Notes: generated from the letters alone by a model not told the origin. 64,000 nt of DNA from Psychrosphaera ytuae (GCF_017638545.1 NZ_CP072110.1:2790001-2854000); one strand, 5' to 3'. Positions 44,143 through 52,920 are shown, counted from the stretch's first letter. Numbers and translations: made by a program.

Positions 44143-45477
44143 ATGGCTAGAGTAAAAGTGTACGTCGATATCAAAACCGAAGCTCTCGCCACGGGCTTGG
44201 GACCTTTTTTTAAACAGTCTGGTGTAAGCTTGGAGTACGCAAGCGAAGGCGCAGACAGCTTATTACAACTACAAAGCAGTGACGCCGAAATTGCTCTTAT
44301 CGAAGTTGAAAACTTTTCCGAAGCTGATTTGTCCAGGTTAAAAGAAACCAGCCGATTGAAAAACATCGAAATTGTATTCTTCAGTGATGGCAAACCTAGC
44401 CCTCTATTAGACCAAGCAATGTTAAATGGCGTTGTTTATCACTTTCGGCCTGCCTTTGATTTTGTAGCGATTGCTGAATCACTTACGGATGTTGTAAAAG
44501 ATTTGGCAGAGCTGAAGCAAAGTGCCAAACCCTCAAGAAATACAGCACTCGACCAGTTCGGATTACTACTAGGGTCATCTAAGCCAATGCGCCAGTTATA
44601 TCGGACTATTCGCAAAGTCGCCAATACCGACGCTAATATATTTATTATTGGCGAGAGTGGTACAGGTAAAGAGTTGGTGGCTAACACGATTCATTTAGTA
44701 AGCGAACGCAGAGAAATGCCATTTATAGCGGTTAACTGCGGGGCTTTGAGCCCTGAACTAGTCGAAAGTGAGCTGTTCGGTCACACAAAGGGAGCGTTTA
44801 CTGGAGCGACCCGCGATCACCAAGGTGTATTTGAGCAAGCCAATGGTGGGACGTTATTTCTTGATGAAATCACTGAGATGCCCTTAGACCATCAGGTAAA
44901 ATTGTTGCGTGTCTTAGAGACGGGTGAGTATAAAGCCGTGGGCAGTGACAAGATTCTAACGTGTGATGTACGGGTTGTTGCTGCGACCAATCGTATTGTT
45001 GAGGAAGCAATAGATTCCCACATTAGAGAAGACTTGTACTTTAGGCTCGCTCAATTTCCCTTGATGTTACCTCCCCTAAACCAAAGAGGTGAAGATATTG
45101 CGGGGCTAGCTCAGCACTTTTTAGCCTACCGCAATATGGAAAACGACAGTGCCAAATACTTAAGTAAAGATACTCTCGAATTATTAGAAGGCCACAGTTG
45201 GCCAGGTAACGTCAGAGAATTAAAACACGTTATTGAACGAGCGTTTATTTTGGCAGAAGCCGAGATTTTGCCAGAACATATTATCTTTGATGAAGTGACC
45301 CAGGACGACGACCAGATTGTGGAAGGAATTCCACTCGATGTCCCTTTGGAAACGCTCGAACAGATTGCAATCGAGAAGAACTTGGAAAACAACCAAGGAA
45401 ATAAATCCGAAACCGCTGAAAAGCTTGGTATCAGTGTCAAAACACTTTATAACAAGCTCGATAAATATAGTCAGTAA
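44143..45477 (+). CDS. sigma54-dependent Fis-family transcriptional activator with degenerate receiver
   Basis: 444 residues. N-terminal receiver-like domain (about 1-120), AAA+ domain with Walker A GESGTGKE (170-177), intact sigma54-contact loop GAFTGA (217-222) and Walker B GGTLFLDE (235-242), then a Fis-type HTH at the end (ETAEKLGISVKTLYNKL). In the receiver the phospho-acceptor position reads IALIEVENF, with Glu54 where Asp is expected. It should bind DNA and drive sigma54 promoters but may not need phosphorylation. It begins 24 bases after the NMT1-domain kinase. VpsR in Vibrio, an EPS activator of the same class, is a possible analogue. Confidence 0.88.
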   Translation: MARVKVYVDIKTEALATGLGPFFKQSGVSLEYASEGADSLLQLQSSDAEIALIEVENFSEADLSRLKETSRLKNIEIVFFSDGKPSPLLDQAMLNGVVYHFRPAFDFVAIAESLTDVVKDLAELKQSAKPSRNTALDQFGLLLGSSKPMRQLYRTIRKVANTDANIFIIGESGTGKELVANTIHLVSERREMPFIAVNCGALSPELVESELFGHTKGAFTGATRDHQGVFEQANGGTLFLDEITEMPLDHQVKLLRVLETGEYKAVGSDKILTCDVRVVAATNRIVEEAIDSHIREDLYFRLAQFPLMLPPLNQRGEDIAGLAQHFLAYRNMENDSAKYLSKDTLELLEGHSWPGNVRELKHVIERAFILAEAEILPEHIIFDEVTQDDDQIVEGIPLDVPLETLEQIAIEKNLENNQGNKSETAEKLGISVKTLYNKLDKYSQ

Positions 45478-45495
45478 CCGCTTATGCGGTTACTG
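45472..45495. repeat. 10-bp perfect hairpin spanning both convergent stop codons
   Basis: CAGTAACCGC (45472-45481) and GCGGTTACTG (45486-45495) with loop TTAT. The stem contains the TAA of the plus-strand activator (45475-45477), and the loop start contributes the TAA of the minus-strand PRC-barrel gene (45482-45484). There is no T tail, so termination is uncertain; it could act as a 3' stabiliser for both transcripts. Confidence 0.7.
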
Positions 45496-46219
45496 GTGAC
45501 GCCTCCATCATAGCCAAAAACTCATCACTATTGATCGCCTTAGGATCAAAGTGAGGGTTAGCTGACAGTTGGTGTTTATTTAGAGTGATAGCTACTTTTT
45601 GTTCTTGCCAACTAAAGGCCTTTATCGCCGTGTTTTTAACGACCGCCAGGTTGTTGTTCAACAGTGCAGAGTCTACATCAACTACGCAATAGGGCAGTGA
45701 CCAGTTTTTGGTATTGACGACAAAGTCATAAAAACCGTGCTCGGACCCGTCAGCGCATTCGCATCGATAGCCTGTTACTTCGTTGGTTGAACGTAAATCA
45801 ATCTGTTGCTCTGTACTTTCGAGAGAATCAGGTTGCTGCTCGGGTAACTTTAATAAAGTCGGATCGGAACTGACTCCCCATAAATCTGTCCCCATCCAAT
45901 AATACCCATAGCCATAATGACGGTACAATTCTGCTTCAAAATGTCGAGACACAGTCTCGTACTCTTCGACTCCCGGGCTACTCTTTACCTGCTCTTGAGT
46001 GATAGATAAATGCAGCTCTTTGCTATCAATATTGACGTAAAATATTGATACGGAGCTAACCAGTACTTTCTGACTTAAGGGATTCCATTTTTGTGGATCT
46101 ATGACGAGATAGCGTACTACTTTATCTTTTTCGGATATTAAGCAGTCACTCACTTGACCAAATTGGCCGTCAATCGCAAACACCTTGTATCCAATTAATT
46201 GCTTCAAGCTCATTAACAT
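45482..46219 (-). CDS. PRC-barrel domain protein
   Basis: 245 residues. The N-terminal PRC-barrel (SLKQLIGYKVFAIDGQFGQV, YLVIDPQKW) is followed by a second PRC-barrel-like half after about residue 150 (VTGYRCECADG, YCVVDVD). PRC-barrels occur in RimM, photosynthetic reaction centres and many stress or membrane-linked bacterial proteins; function here is unknown. Start 46219 has AGGAG six bases upstream. Last gene of a minus-strand run with pldA and the phosphatase-kinase fusion, 14 bases after pldA. Confidence 0.75.
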   Translation of the reverse strand: MLMSLKQLIGYKVFAIDGQFGQVSDCLISEKDKVVRYLVIDPQKWNPLSQKVLVSSVSIFYVNIDSKELHLSITQEQVKSSPGVEEYETVSRHFEAELYRHYGYGYYWMGTDLWGVSSDPTLLKLPEQQPDSLESTEQQIDLRSTNEVTGYRCECADGSEHGFYDFVVNTKNWSLPYCVVDVDSALLNNNLAVVKNTAIKAFSWQEQKVAITLNKHQLSANPHFDPKAINSDEFLAMMEASPVTA

Positions 46220-46233
46220 AGTCGACTCCTTGA

Positions 46234-47184
46234 TTAAATAAAGTTTAGTTGTACACCAATGCCAAGCCGTTGTTGATGGCGATTGTAATCAATAAGCGAA
46301 TCGCCATAGCCATTGAAATACTGAATTAGAACTTTGTATTTTTCGGTGAATTGGTAATTAAAATTCAGCTCGATGGCGCCACGATTTTCACTAAAGTCCA
46401 AATTGTTCCGCCATTTAGCGAAAAAGTGATAGTGCTTATATTGATGGCCTACCTCAAACTCAAAATTTCCCAGATAGTCGGTAATGTCAGGGTTGTCATC
46501 ACCGGTGGGGTCCAATTCATCGTCTTTTTCGTTTTCTGGAATACGCCACCAAACCTTTAATGCGTAATAGGTATCATCAATATCGATTAGAGCCTGCACA
46601 TATAACCGATTCCAGCTTCGCGAGTTGAACAAGTCTTGACCATTGGATTGATGATTAAATCCAAGTCTTAGCTCATTAAATGGAACTCCAAGTAATTCAT
46701 ATTCATTTTTGAAACTGTAAAAAACTTCAGGTTCATAGTCAGTTTCTCTAAATGGCTTTGAGGCATCAGCGTTATACACTTGCCAAAAAGACACAGCCGT
46801 AAAAGCTGCATATAACCCAGAGCCATTTTCTTGGTTGAAGATCGGCATTTTTATACTGAGCTGAAACTTGGCCTCGAAGTTATCAATATTTTCTGGCGTA
46901 AGTCCTTGTACTGCAGTACTACTTGGGTTTGTGGCATAAGTGACAGGTAAAATATAGTTTCTGCGGTGTTGTAGAAGCGTAAAAGGATTTGCGAGAGCGC
47001 GACGCTCGAGTCGCTCTTTTTTATGTAATATTTCTGACGCTTTACTTGTGTTAGGGCGATCTGTATTAGGGCTAGCAGTTTGAGTGCTGTCTGTTTGATC
47101 GTTACTAGCTTGAGAGTAAGTCTGAAAACTGACAACTCCACAAAATAGCGTTAGCGTAAATACGGTTCCTTTGGTCATGAACAC
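46234..47184 (-). CDS. pldA: outer-membrane phospholipase A (OMPLA, PldA)
   Basis: About 316 residues. Signal peptide, then the OMPLA catalytic motif GFNHQSNGQ with the His-x-Ser pair, and the SWNRLYVQ strand with the Asn of the triad. The barrel ends in FI (GVQLNFI). PldA hydrolyses misplaced phospholipids in the outer leaflet and helps keep lipid asymmetry. The start is placed at GTG 47184 because AAGGA is seven bases upstream; the ATG at 47178 and a TTG at 47211 are alternatives. Overlaps in position with the end of the phosphatase-kinase gene, so it is part of the same operon. Confidence 0.88.
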   Translation of the reverse strand: MFMTKGTVFTLTLFCGVVSFQTYSQASNDQTDSTQTASPNTDRPNTSKASEILHKKERLERRALANPFTLLQHRRNYILPVTYATNPSSTAVQGLTPENIDNFEAKFQLSIKMPIFNQENGSGLYAAFTAVSFWQVYNADASKPFRETDYEPEVFYSFKNEYELLGVPFNELRLGFNHQSNGQDLFNSRSWNRLYVQALIDIDDTYYALKVWWRIPENEKDDELDPTGDDNPDITDYLGNFEFEVGHQYKHYHFFAKWRNNLDFSENRGAIELNFNYQFTEKYKVLIQYFNGYGDSLIDYNRHQQRLGIGVQLNFI

Positions 47185-47194
47185 TTTTCTTTCC

Positions 47195-48829
47195 TTAGTA
47201 TTTAAGATCAATTAATACATTGAGTGAGGCTGGACGAATAGATGTCTTTATGGTGTCACAGGCATAGGTTTCACCATCAACAACATAGCCAATTTCGTGC
47301 TCAGCTTTGATATGAATTTTTTTGGCTTTGGCGGTGTTTATAGCCTCGTTAACGCTATCGTCCTCAGCAAAACCTGCCGCTAATAGAGAGGCGATGTCAT
47401 AGACTTTTTCGACTGGATTATCTGTAGGTGTCAACCAAGTAATATTGAGTAGACCGTCTTTGTAATCGGGCTCACCATTGCCTTGGGCGAGTAAAGTGGT
47501 GAGCGGCGCTGCGTTGGCAATCACTAGACTGGTAGTTTCGATTACTTTGGCTGGTTCGTCATCAAATTGAACTAACAACTGCATAGGTTCTTCTTCATGC
47601 AATGCTTGCCAAAAACCGTGGAGGTAGGCAAATTGACCAAGTTGATTTTTGGTTTCACGGTCGGCTCTTTTGATCATTTGCTCTTCGATACCAACAGCCG
47701 TGACTAAAAGCATGGTTTTGTTATTACATATGGCGGTGTCTATCGCTTGAGTGTGCTCCGACAGAATATGGTCAAGAGCCGTTTGGATTGGAATAACTTT
47801 ACTTTCCACACCAAAAAGGCTGTGAGCTAATGCATTAGCAGTACCTAACGGAATGATACCGAACTTGATATCTGTGCCGGTCAACACTGACGCCACTTCT
47901 GCAAGTGTGCCATCTCCGCCACCGGCAATAATGATTTTGGCACCGGCTTCGACGGCTTGCTCGGCAAGTTCTTGGGCACTTGTATCTGGTGAGGTTTCGA
48001 CGACGTTTAAATTAAACTTTTCACCAAGCACATTTTCAATTTCTTGTTTGTGCTGTTTCCACTTGCCTTTACCTGAAACTGGATTCGCTATTAGCCACGT
48101 CGGGTTAAACAACTTTATGTCGCCTTTGTCTCGATATGTAATCAACTTTTTGAGTTGGCTCTTGTTGAGTCCAGCTTGACTGCGAATATCGGTAATACTT
48201 TCAAGTACCTCTCTAGGTGACAAATCTGGGTACTTTGCCAATATGTAGGCTGCCACACAGAATAGTGAGCGGCCGCGGCCTAGAGCACAGTGAACAAGAA
48301 CGGGCTTATTTTGATGAAGTTTTAAATCCATCCAATTAAGAGCCTGTCGCAATTGTTCAGGAGAGGGACTTTGGTGATCTAATATGGGAATGTTGAGATA
48401 ATCGATGTCCAGATAATGACTACTCCAGTCTAAGGCATCAAATTCACACGTCACATCTAAAACGGCACCAATATCGTACTCTTCTAGACTAAGTGCCTCT
48501 TCAGTACTTAATCGACTCGCCAAGTAAATATTATCTCTGATGTGATGAACGAAATGGTGCTCACGTTTCGCATCTTTTGACTTTTCGATACGGTTGTAAA
48601 TCTGTACGCCTAGCATAAAAGGGTAAAACAACACTCTCATTAGAGTGGGAATCGAACCGTCAGCACGCTTTCTAAAAATCTTTGGCTGTTTGGTTAGGTA
48701 TGCAATAAAAACGAGGAATAGGGAAACACCAACCCAAGCCAATAGGGCACTTAAAAATAGATTAGACACAGTACTTGCTGCTGCAAATAAAATTAAACTG
48801 ATTAACCCGTAAATGTACTCGACGTACAT
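47195..48829 (-). CDS. dual-specificity phosphatase fused to diacylglycerol-kinase domain
   Basis: 544 residues. Two N-terminal membrane helices (about 5-45), a phosphatase domain (about 95-235) with the P-loop HCALGRGRS at about 180-188 (HCx5RS), then a diacylglycerol-kinase catalytic domain with GGGDGTLAEV at 303-312 and GTANALA. This couples a tyrosine/lipid phosphatase-like activity with a lipid kinase of the YegS/DgkB type at the membrane. The exact lipid substrate is unknown. It is the first gene of a run with pldA and the PRC-barrel gene, suggesting a role in membrane lipid turnover. Confidence 0.85.
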   Translation of the reverse strand: MYVEYIYGLISLILFAAASTVSNLFLSALLAWVGVSLFLVFIAYLTKQPKIFRKRADGSIPTLMRVLFYPFMLGVQIYNRIEKSKDAKREHHFVHHIRDNIYLASRLSTEEALSLEEYDIGAVLDVTCEFDALDWSSHYLDIDYLNIPILDHQSPSPEQLRQALNWMDLKLHQNKPVLVHCALGRGRSLFCVAAYILAKYPDLSPREVLESITDIRSQAGLNKSQLKKLITYRDKGDIKLFNPTWLIANPVSGKGKWKQHKQEIENVLGEKFNLNVVETSPDTSAQELAEQAVEAGAKIIIAGGGDGTLAEVASVLTGTDIKFGIIPLGTANALAHSLFGVESKVIPIQTALDHILSEHTQAIDTAICNNKTMLLVTAVGIEEQMIKRADRETKNQLGQFAYLHGFWQALHEEEPMQLLVQFDDEPAKVIETTSLVIANAAPLTTLLAQGNGEPDYKDGLLNITWLTPTDNPVEKVYDIASLLAAGFAEDDSVNEAINTAKAKKIHIKAEHEIGYVVDGETYACDTIKTSIRPASLNVLIDLKY

Positions 48830-49108
48830 ATCCGCTCCTTAGCTCTTTGTGTTGTAAAGTTTTTGTCCTGAATTTGCTTTGTCTTATCGATAAAGCCAGA
48901 ACCGTGCCTAATAGTTAAGTTACTGATAAGTATGGGTTAGGGTTGAGAAAATGCGAATTTTTTGGTTTCACCCAATTAAAGCTATGTAAGTTTTACAGAG
49001 GGAGCTTGTTAAAAGTTCAGGTTTTGAACCGTTTTATATTCGTTTTTTATTTAAAGTACTTAGCTAAACGTTTGTTATCTATTGAGTTAGAAGGAAACTG
49101 CATCATTT
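48830..49108. other. intergenic region between divergent operons
   Basis: No gene, tRNA or clear terminator seen. It must hold the promoter of the minus-strand phosphatase-kinase operon starting at 48829 and any activator sites for the sigma54-like promoter at 49109-49124. I found no TGCACC-type NtrC half-site here. Confidence 0.6.
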
Positions 49109-49124
49109 TGGCACAGTAATGGCA
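49109..49124 (+). promoter_or_regulatory. sigma54-type promoter candidate of the nhaA-gdhA operon
   Basis: TGGCAC (49109-49114), five bases, TGGCA (49120-49124); the consensus is TGGCAC-N5-TTGCA, so the only mismatch is one base of the -12 element. The GG and GC doublets are at the correct 12-base offset. The predicted start is near 49135 and the SD of the first gene at 49161. Confidence 0.55.
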
Positions 49125-49173
49125 ATTCCCTTAGGTAAGATAATTAAGTAAGACTAAAACAAAGGTGTACACA

Positions 49174-49617
49174 ATGAATAAGGTAACAAATTCATTGTCT
49201 CTACAATTCAACGAGGCAAAGGATTTTTATCACAACTTAGCCTCTCATACAGAAGACTTAACAGTAAAACACGCGCTACTTAAAGTGTCTGAGGTGTTTT
49301 CGGTGATGCAAAATAAAGCCAACTCATTACCCCCAGAGCAAGAGTTTGAACAGGTCATGATGAGTTTGTACACAAAATGGCAAAGCAACTTAGGAGAACT
49401 AAAAGTAGGTTTACCTAATCAGCCTCATGTTTCAGTACTTCAACAACGTATTGATATCGAAAAACACAATTTGTCGTTGCTGCGCCGCATCGCAGCCAAT
49501 AGCGATAATGAGGCCGTCAAACGCTGGGTAGCTGATTTAACGGCGAAATACCTAGATGCAATCGAAAGCCTGACACACTGTTCTGTAACAAAGGACTCAA
49601 TTCAATATGAAAGATAA
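49174..49617 (+). CDS. small helical protein of unknown function
   Basis: 147 residues from ATG 49174 (AAAGG eight bases upstream; a GTG at 49165 overlaps the SD). Sequence is predicted mostly alpha-helical, charged, without signal peptide or membrane helix, and recalls four-helix-bundle proteins (FNEAKDFYHNLASH, IDIEKHNLSLLRRIA), but no family is recognised. It overlaps nhaA by 11 bases, so it is translated together with it. A regulatory or partner role for the antiporter is possible but unsupported. Confidence 0.6.
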   Translation: MNKVTNSLSLQFNEAKDFYHNLASHTEDLTVKHALLKVSEVFSVMQNKANSLPPEQEFEQVMMSLYTKWQSNLGELKVGLPNQPHVSVLQQRIDIEKHNLSLLRRIAANSDNEAVKRWVADLTAKYLDAIESLTHCSVTKDSIQYER

Positions 49618-51013
49618 CCGTTTAACTCAGCCAGCAGAGGGCCAGCCGCCAGAGCTTGAACAAAAGGTTGCAGAGGTATTACACCCTTTTCAACGTTTTA
49701 TTCACGATCAAACCACCAGTAGTAAGACCTTATTTTTATTTACTGTCGTCGCTTTATTGATTGCCAATACCGGGTTTAATGAGCCTATGACGGCATTTTT
49801 TGACACCTATATAGGTGTTGCGCTCAACGACCGTCTTTACCAAATGTCATTGTTGCACTGGATTAACGATGGTCTGATGGCTTTGTTTTTTCTCATTTTA
49901 GGCATGGAAATAAAACGAGAAGTATTAGTCGGCGAATTGAGTGCACCGGCTAACTTAACTCCTGTGTTGGGTGCTGCAATTGCAGGCATGGTGTTTCCTG
50001 CGTTAACTTTTTGGTTGTTTAATATGGGAACCGAATACGAAGCCGGTTGGGGTATTCCAATGGCGACGGATACGGCTTTTGCAGTCGGTGTGTTGGCATT
50101 ACTAGGTAAACGAGTTCCTATTGCCGCATTTTCATTTTTAACTGGCTTGGCCATTATCGACGACATTGGAGCGATTTTAGTGATTGCCTTGTTTTATACC
50201 GAGACGCTTTACTTTGCCTCCTTAGTTGCGGCAGCAGGTATAACTGGAATGATGTTTTTGTCTAACTTGATGGGAATTCGTCGTCCAGTGGTTTATTTCA
50301 CCTTGGGCGTGTTGCTCTGGCTTGCGGTTTTAAATTCTGGAATACACGCCACCATTGCAGGGATTTTAATTGCACTGACCATTCCAGCCAGACCAAAAGC
50401 AAAACCCGCGATTATTATGGAAAAGCTGTCGCGTTTGTCATTGCGATTTCAAAATATTGTCCAAAACAAGACTGCAGGTAAACCAGTGTTAGCGTCTAAG
50501 ACACAGCATGAATTAGCCGACGAGTTAAAGAAAACAGCGAATCAAGCGACGACACCATTGCGTCGTTGGGAGCGTTACCTTCATGTTCCTGTCGGCTTGA
50601 TGGTATTACCTATCTTTGCTTTTGCTAACTCAGGTGTTGTAATTAATACCGAGAGTTTGGCGGCAACAGTAGAAAGCCCACTCGCGTGGGGAATCTTACT
50701 TGGACTGATAGCCGGAAAGGGATTAGGAATTCCGTTGATGACCTGGTTAGTGGTCAAAACTGGACTAGGTGAACTGCCTCGAGGATTAACAATGAAACAT
50801 ATGTTTGGTCTTGGTATGTTAGGTGCAATTGGTTTTACTATGTCTATTTTTATTACAGGGTTAGGGTTTGAAGGAAATGACCAAGCCCAAACTATTGCGA
50901 AGTCGGCAATACTCTTCACTTCATTGGTTTCGGGTATTGCGGGATATTTGATATTCCGATTTTCGCCAGCTAATTCAACCGCTGACCGCAAAGGAGCCGT
51001 CATTGATGAGTAA
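49607..51013 (+). CDS. nhaA: Na+/H+ antiporter NhaA
   Basis: 468 residues, with the NhaA core of about 12 helices. The ion-binding aspartates are in ATDTAFAVGV and LTGLAIIDDIGAI. A cytoplasmic insert (about 255-320) and extra N- and C-terminal tails make it longer than E. coli NhaA (388). NhaA exchanges 2 H+ for 1 Na+ and gives Na+ and alkaline tolerance. Coupled to the small gene upstream and overlapping gdhA by eight bases downstream. Confidence 0.93.
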   Translation: MKDNRLTQPAEGQPPELEQKVAEVLHPFQRFIHDQTTSSKTLFLFTVVALLIANTGFNEPMTAFFDTYIGVALNDRLYQMSLLHWINDGLMALFFLILGMEIKREVLVGELSAPANLTPVLGAAIAGMVFPALTFWLFNMGTEYEAGWGIPMATDTAFAVGVLALLGKRVPIAAFSFLTGLAIIDDIGAILVIALFYTETLYFASLVAAAGITGMMFLSNLMGIRRPVVYFTLGVLLWLAVLNSGIHATIAGILIALTIPARPKAKPAIIMEKLSRLSLRFQNIVQNKTAGKPVLASKTQHELADELKKTANQATTPLRRWERYLHVPVGLMVLPIFAFANSGVVINTESLAATVESPLAWGILLGLIAGKGLGIPLMTWLVVKTGLGELPRGLTMKHMFGLGMLGAIGFTMSIFITGLGFEGNDQAQTIAKSAILFTSLVSGIAGYLIFRFSPANSTADRKGAVIDE

Positions 51014-52352
51014 TAACGACTACATACAATCGTTGCACGAAAGGATTGAAAAGAACAACCCAAACCAAAGTGAGTTTATTCAAGCTGTCACTGAGATCCT
51101 TGAAAATGTGTCAGATGAGTTATTGGAAAATGAAGAATACCAGCGCTACCGAATCTTTGAGCGTCTTACAGAGCCGGATCGCATTGTTAGATTTAAAGTA
51201 GAGTGGCTCGATGACAATGGTGAAGCTCAGCTCAATCGAGGTTGGCGGGTTCAGCAGTCAAATTTGATTGGCCCGTACAAAGGCGGATTGCGTTTTCACC
51301 CGACGGTCAGTGAATCCGTCATCAAGTTTTTGGCCTTTGAACAGTGTTTCAAAAATGCGTTAACAGGGCTGCCACTCGGCGGAGGTAAAGGGGGCGCTGA
51401 TTTTGACCCGAGAGGCCGAAGCGACCACGAGATTATGAGTTTTTGTCAGGCATTTATGACTGAGCTGTACCGTCATGTGGGCCCAAATACGGACGTTCCG
51501 GCAGGTGATATCAATGTCGGTGCCAGAGAAATCGGCTTTTTGTATGGTCAATACCGAAAAATAAAAAATGAATTTGCTGGTGTTTTAACAGGTAAAGCGG
51601 TCGGCATGGGAGGTGCGCTGGCTCGTACAGAGGCGACAGGATATGGCGTTATTTATTTTTTGGAGCATGTCCTCGCCGAACAAAGCCAGCAACTCGATGG
51701 TAAAAGAATCGCAATATCAGGAGCTGGTAACGTAGCCTTAAATGCCGCTCAAAAAGCAATTGAAAAAGGGGCGACTGTCATTTCACTGTCAAATTCGCGT
51801 GGTTTACTCTGTAAAGAGCAAGGCTTTGTCAAGTCAGACATAGATTGGCTAATAAAATACGACAACGTAAAAGACAACACGTTACAAGAGTTTGCTGAGA
51901 CTAAAGATGGCCAGTGGTCTTCAGACAAAAAGCCATGGCAACTGAGGTGCGACATTGCGATTCCTTGTGCCACCCAAAATGAACTTGATGGCCAAGATGC
52001 TAAAGCATTATTAGAAAATGGTTGCCAAGTAGTCATTTGTGGTGCCAATATGCCTTGTACCTCTGATGCGCTTGCGCTATTGAATAGCAGTAATGACTGT
52101 ATCTATGTGCCAGGTAAAGCATCGAATGCGGGGGGCGTTGCCGTTTCTGGATTGGAAATGTCACAAAATGCTCAGTTTGAGCGTTTTAGTTTCGAATTTG
52201 TTGATCAGAAACTGCAAGATATAATGAAACATATTCACGATCAGTGTGTTGAGTGCGGTCAAACGGACGAAAAACAGACCGATTATGTGAAAGGTGCTAA
52301 TGTTGCTGGATTTCATATTTTAGCCAAAGCGATGTTAGCACAGGGCGTGTAG
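51006..52352 (+). CDS. gdhA: NADP-specific glutamate dehydrogenase GdhA
   Basis: 448 residues, hexameric GDH type of the small family. Motifs: GPYKGGLRFHP, the catalytic-lysine region LPLGGGKGGADFDP, PAGDINVGAREIG, and the Rossmann fold ISGAGNVALNAAQKAIE. It aminates 2-oxoglutarate with ammonium. Start 51006 is chosen (AAGGAG nine bases upstream); TTG at 51003 is equally possible. The gene is cotranscribed with nhaA. Together with gltBD and glnK-amtB the window covers the GDH and GOGAT arms of ammonium assimilation. Confidence 0.95.
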   Translation: MSNNDYIQSLHERIEKNNPNQSEFIQAVTEILENVSDELLENEEYQRYRIFERLTEPDRIVRFKVEWLDDNGEAQLNRGWRVQQSNLIGPYKGGLRFHPTVSESVIKFLAFEQCFKNALTGLPLGGGKGGADFDPRGRSDHEIMSFCQAFMTELYRHVGPNTDVPAGDINVGAREIGFLYGQYRKIKNEFAGVLTGKAVGMGGALARTEATGYGVIYFLEHVLAEQSQQLDGKRIAISGAGNVALNAAQKAIEKGATVISLSNSRGLLCKEQGFVKSDIDWLIKYDNVKDNTLQEFAETKDGQWSSDKKPWQLRCDIAIPCATQNELDGQDAKALLENGCQVVICGANMPCTSDALALLNSSNDCIYVPGKASNAGGVAVSGLEMSQNAQFERFSFEFVDQKLQDIMKHIHDQCVECGQTDEKQTDYVKGANVAGFHILAKAMLAQGV

Positions 52353-52485
52353 GGCCTTACTTTGTATGGTTTTGCGCCGAATTAGAAGAAAAATAAAGAG
52401 TTTTTCGTGGAATTGCCAAAATGGGTATTGAATTTTCGAAATAGGTTCCATAGGATAACTCTTGTCTCAACCAAAGGATAAAATA

Positions 52486-52761
52486 ATGAACAAAAGTGAA
52501 CTAATCGAAAAAATGGCACAAAGTGCTGACATGACTAAAGCAGATGCAGAGCGTGCGTTAAATAGCTTGGTTTCTACAATTACTGCAGAACTAGCGAACG
52601 GCGGTGACGTTTCTCTAGTTGGTTTTGGTACGTTTAAAGTTAACGACCGTGCAGCGCGCACAGGCCGTAACCCTCAAACTGGTGAAACTATTCAAATCGC
52701 TGCTGCTAAAGTGCCTGCATTCAAAGCTGGTAAAGCAATCAAAGATGCGGTTAACGCATAA
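52486..52761 (+). CDS. DNA-binding protein HU
   Basis: 91 residues from ATG 52486 (AAAGGA seven bases upstream). Complete HU fold: N-terminal helices (MNKSELIEKMAQSADM), the beta arm with GRNPQTGETIQI, and the KVPAFKAGKAIKDAVN tail. Abundant nucleoid protein; the -alpha/-beta assignment cannot be made from one gene. Monocistronic with its own terminator. Confidence 0.95.
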   Translation: MNKSELIEKMAQSADMTKADAERALNSLVSTITAELANGGDVSLVGFGTFKVNDRAARTGRNPQTGETIQIAAAKVPAFKAGKAIKDAVNA

Positions 52762-52785
52762 TCAGCTGACTCGATAAGTTGACAT

Positions 52786-52815
52786 AAAAAAGCCTCTAAA
52801 TTAGAGGCTTTTTTT
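52786..52815 (+). terminator. rho-independent terminator after the HU gene
   Basis: Stem AAAAAAGCCTCTA (52786-52798) and TAGAGGCTTTTTT (52802-52814), loop AAT, T run to 52815. Confidence 0.92.
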
Positions 52816-52865
52816 ATGGCTAAATCATTTTTTTGCTGTACATTTGAAATCTCGACATTACAATA

Positions 52866-52884
52866 AATGAGAATTATTCTCAGT
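52866..52884 (+). promoter_or_regulatory. Fur box upstream of fbpABC
   Basis: The core TGAGAATTATTCTCA at 52868-52882 is a perfect 7-1-7 palindrome of the Fur type, 37 bases before the fbpA start. It implies iron repression of the whole fbpABC operon. Confidence 0.88.
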
Positions 52885-52920
52885 TGGTTGTCTTCGGACT
52901 TTTTCAAACAAAGGTGAAAA

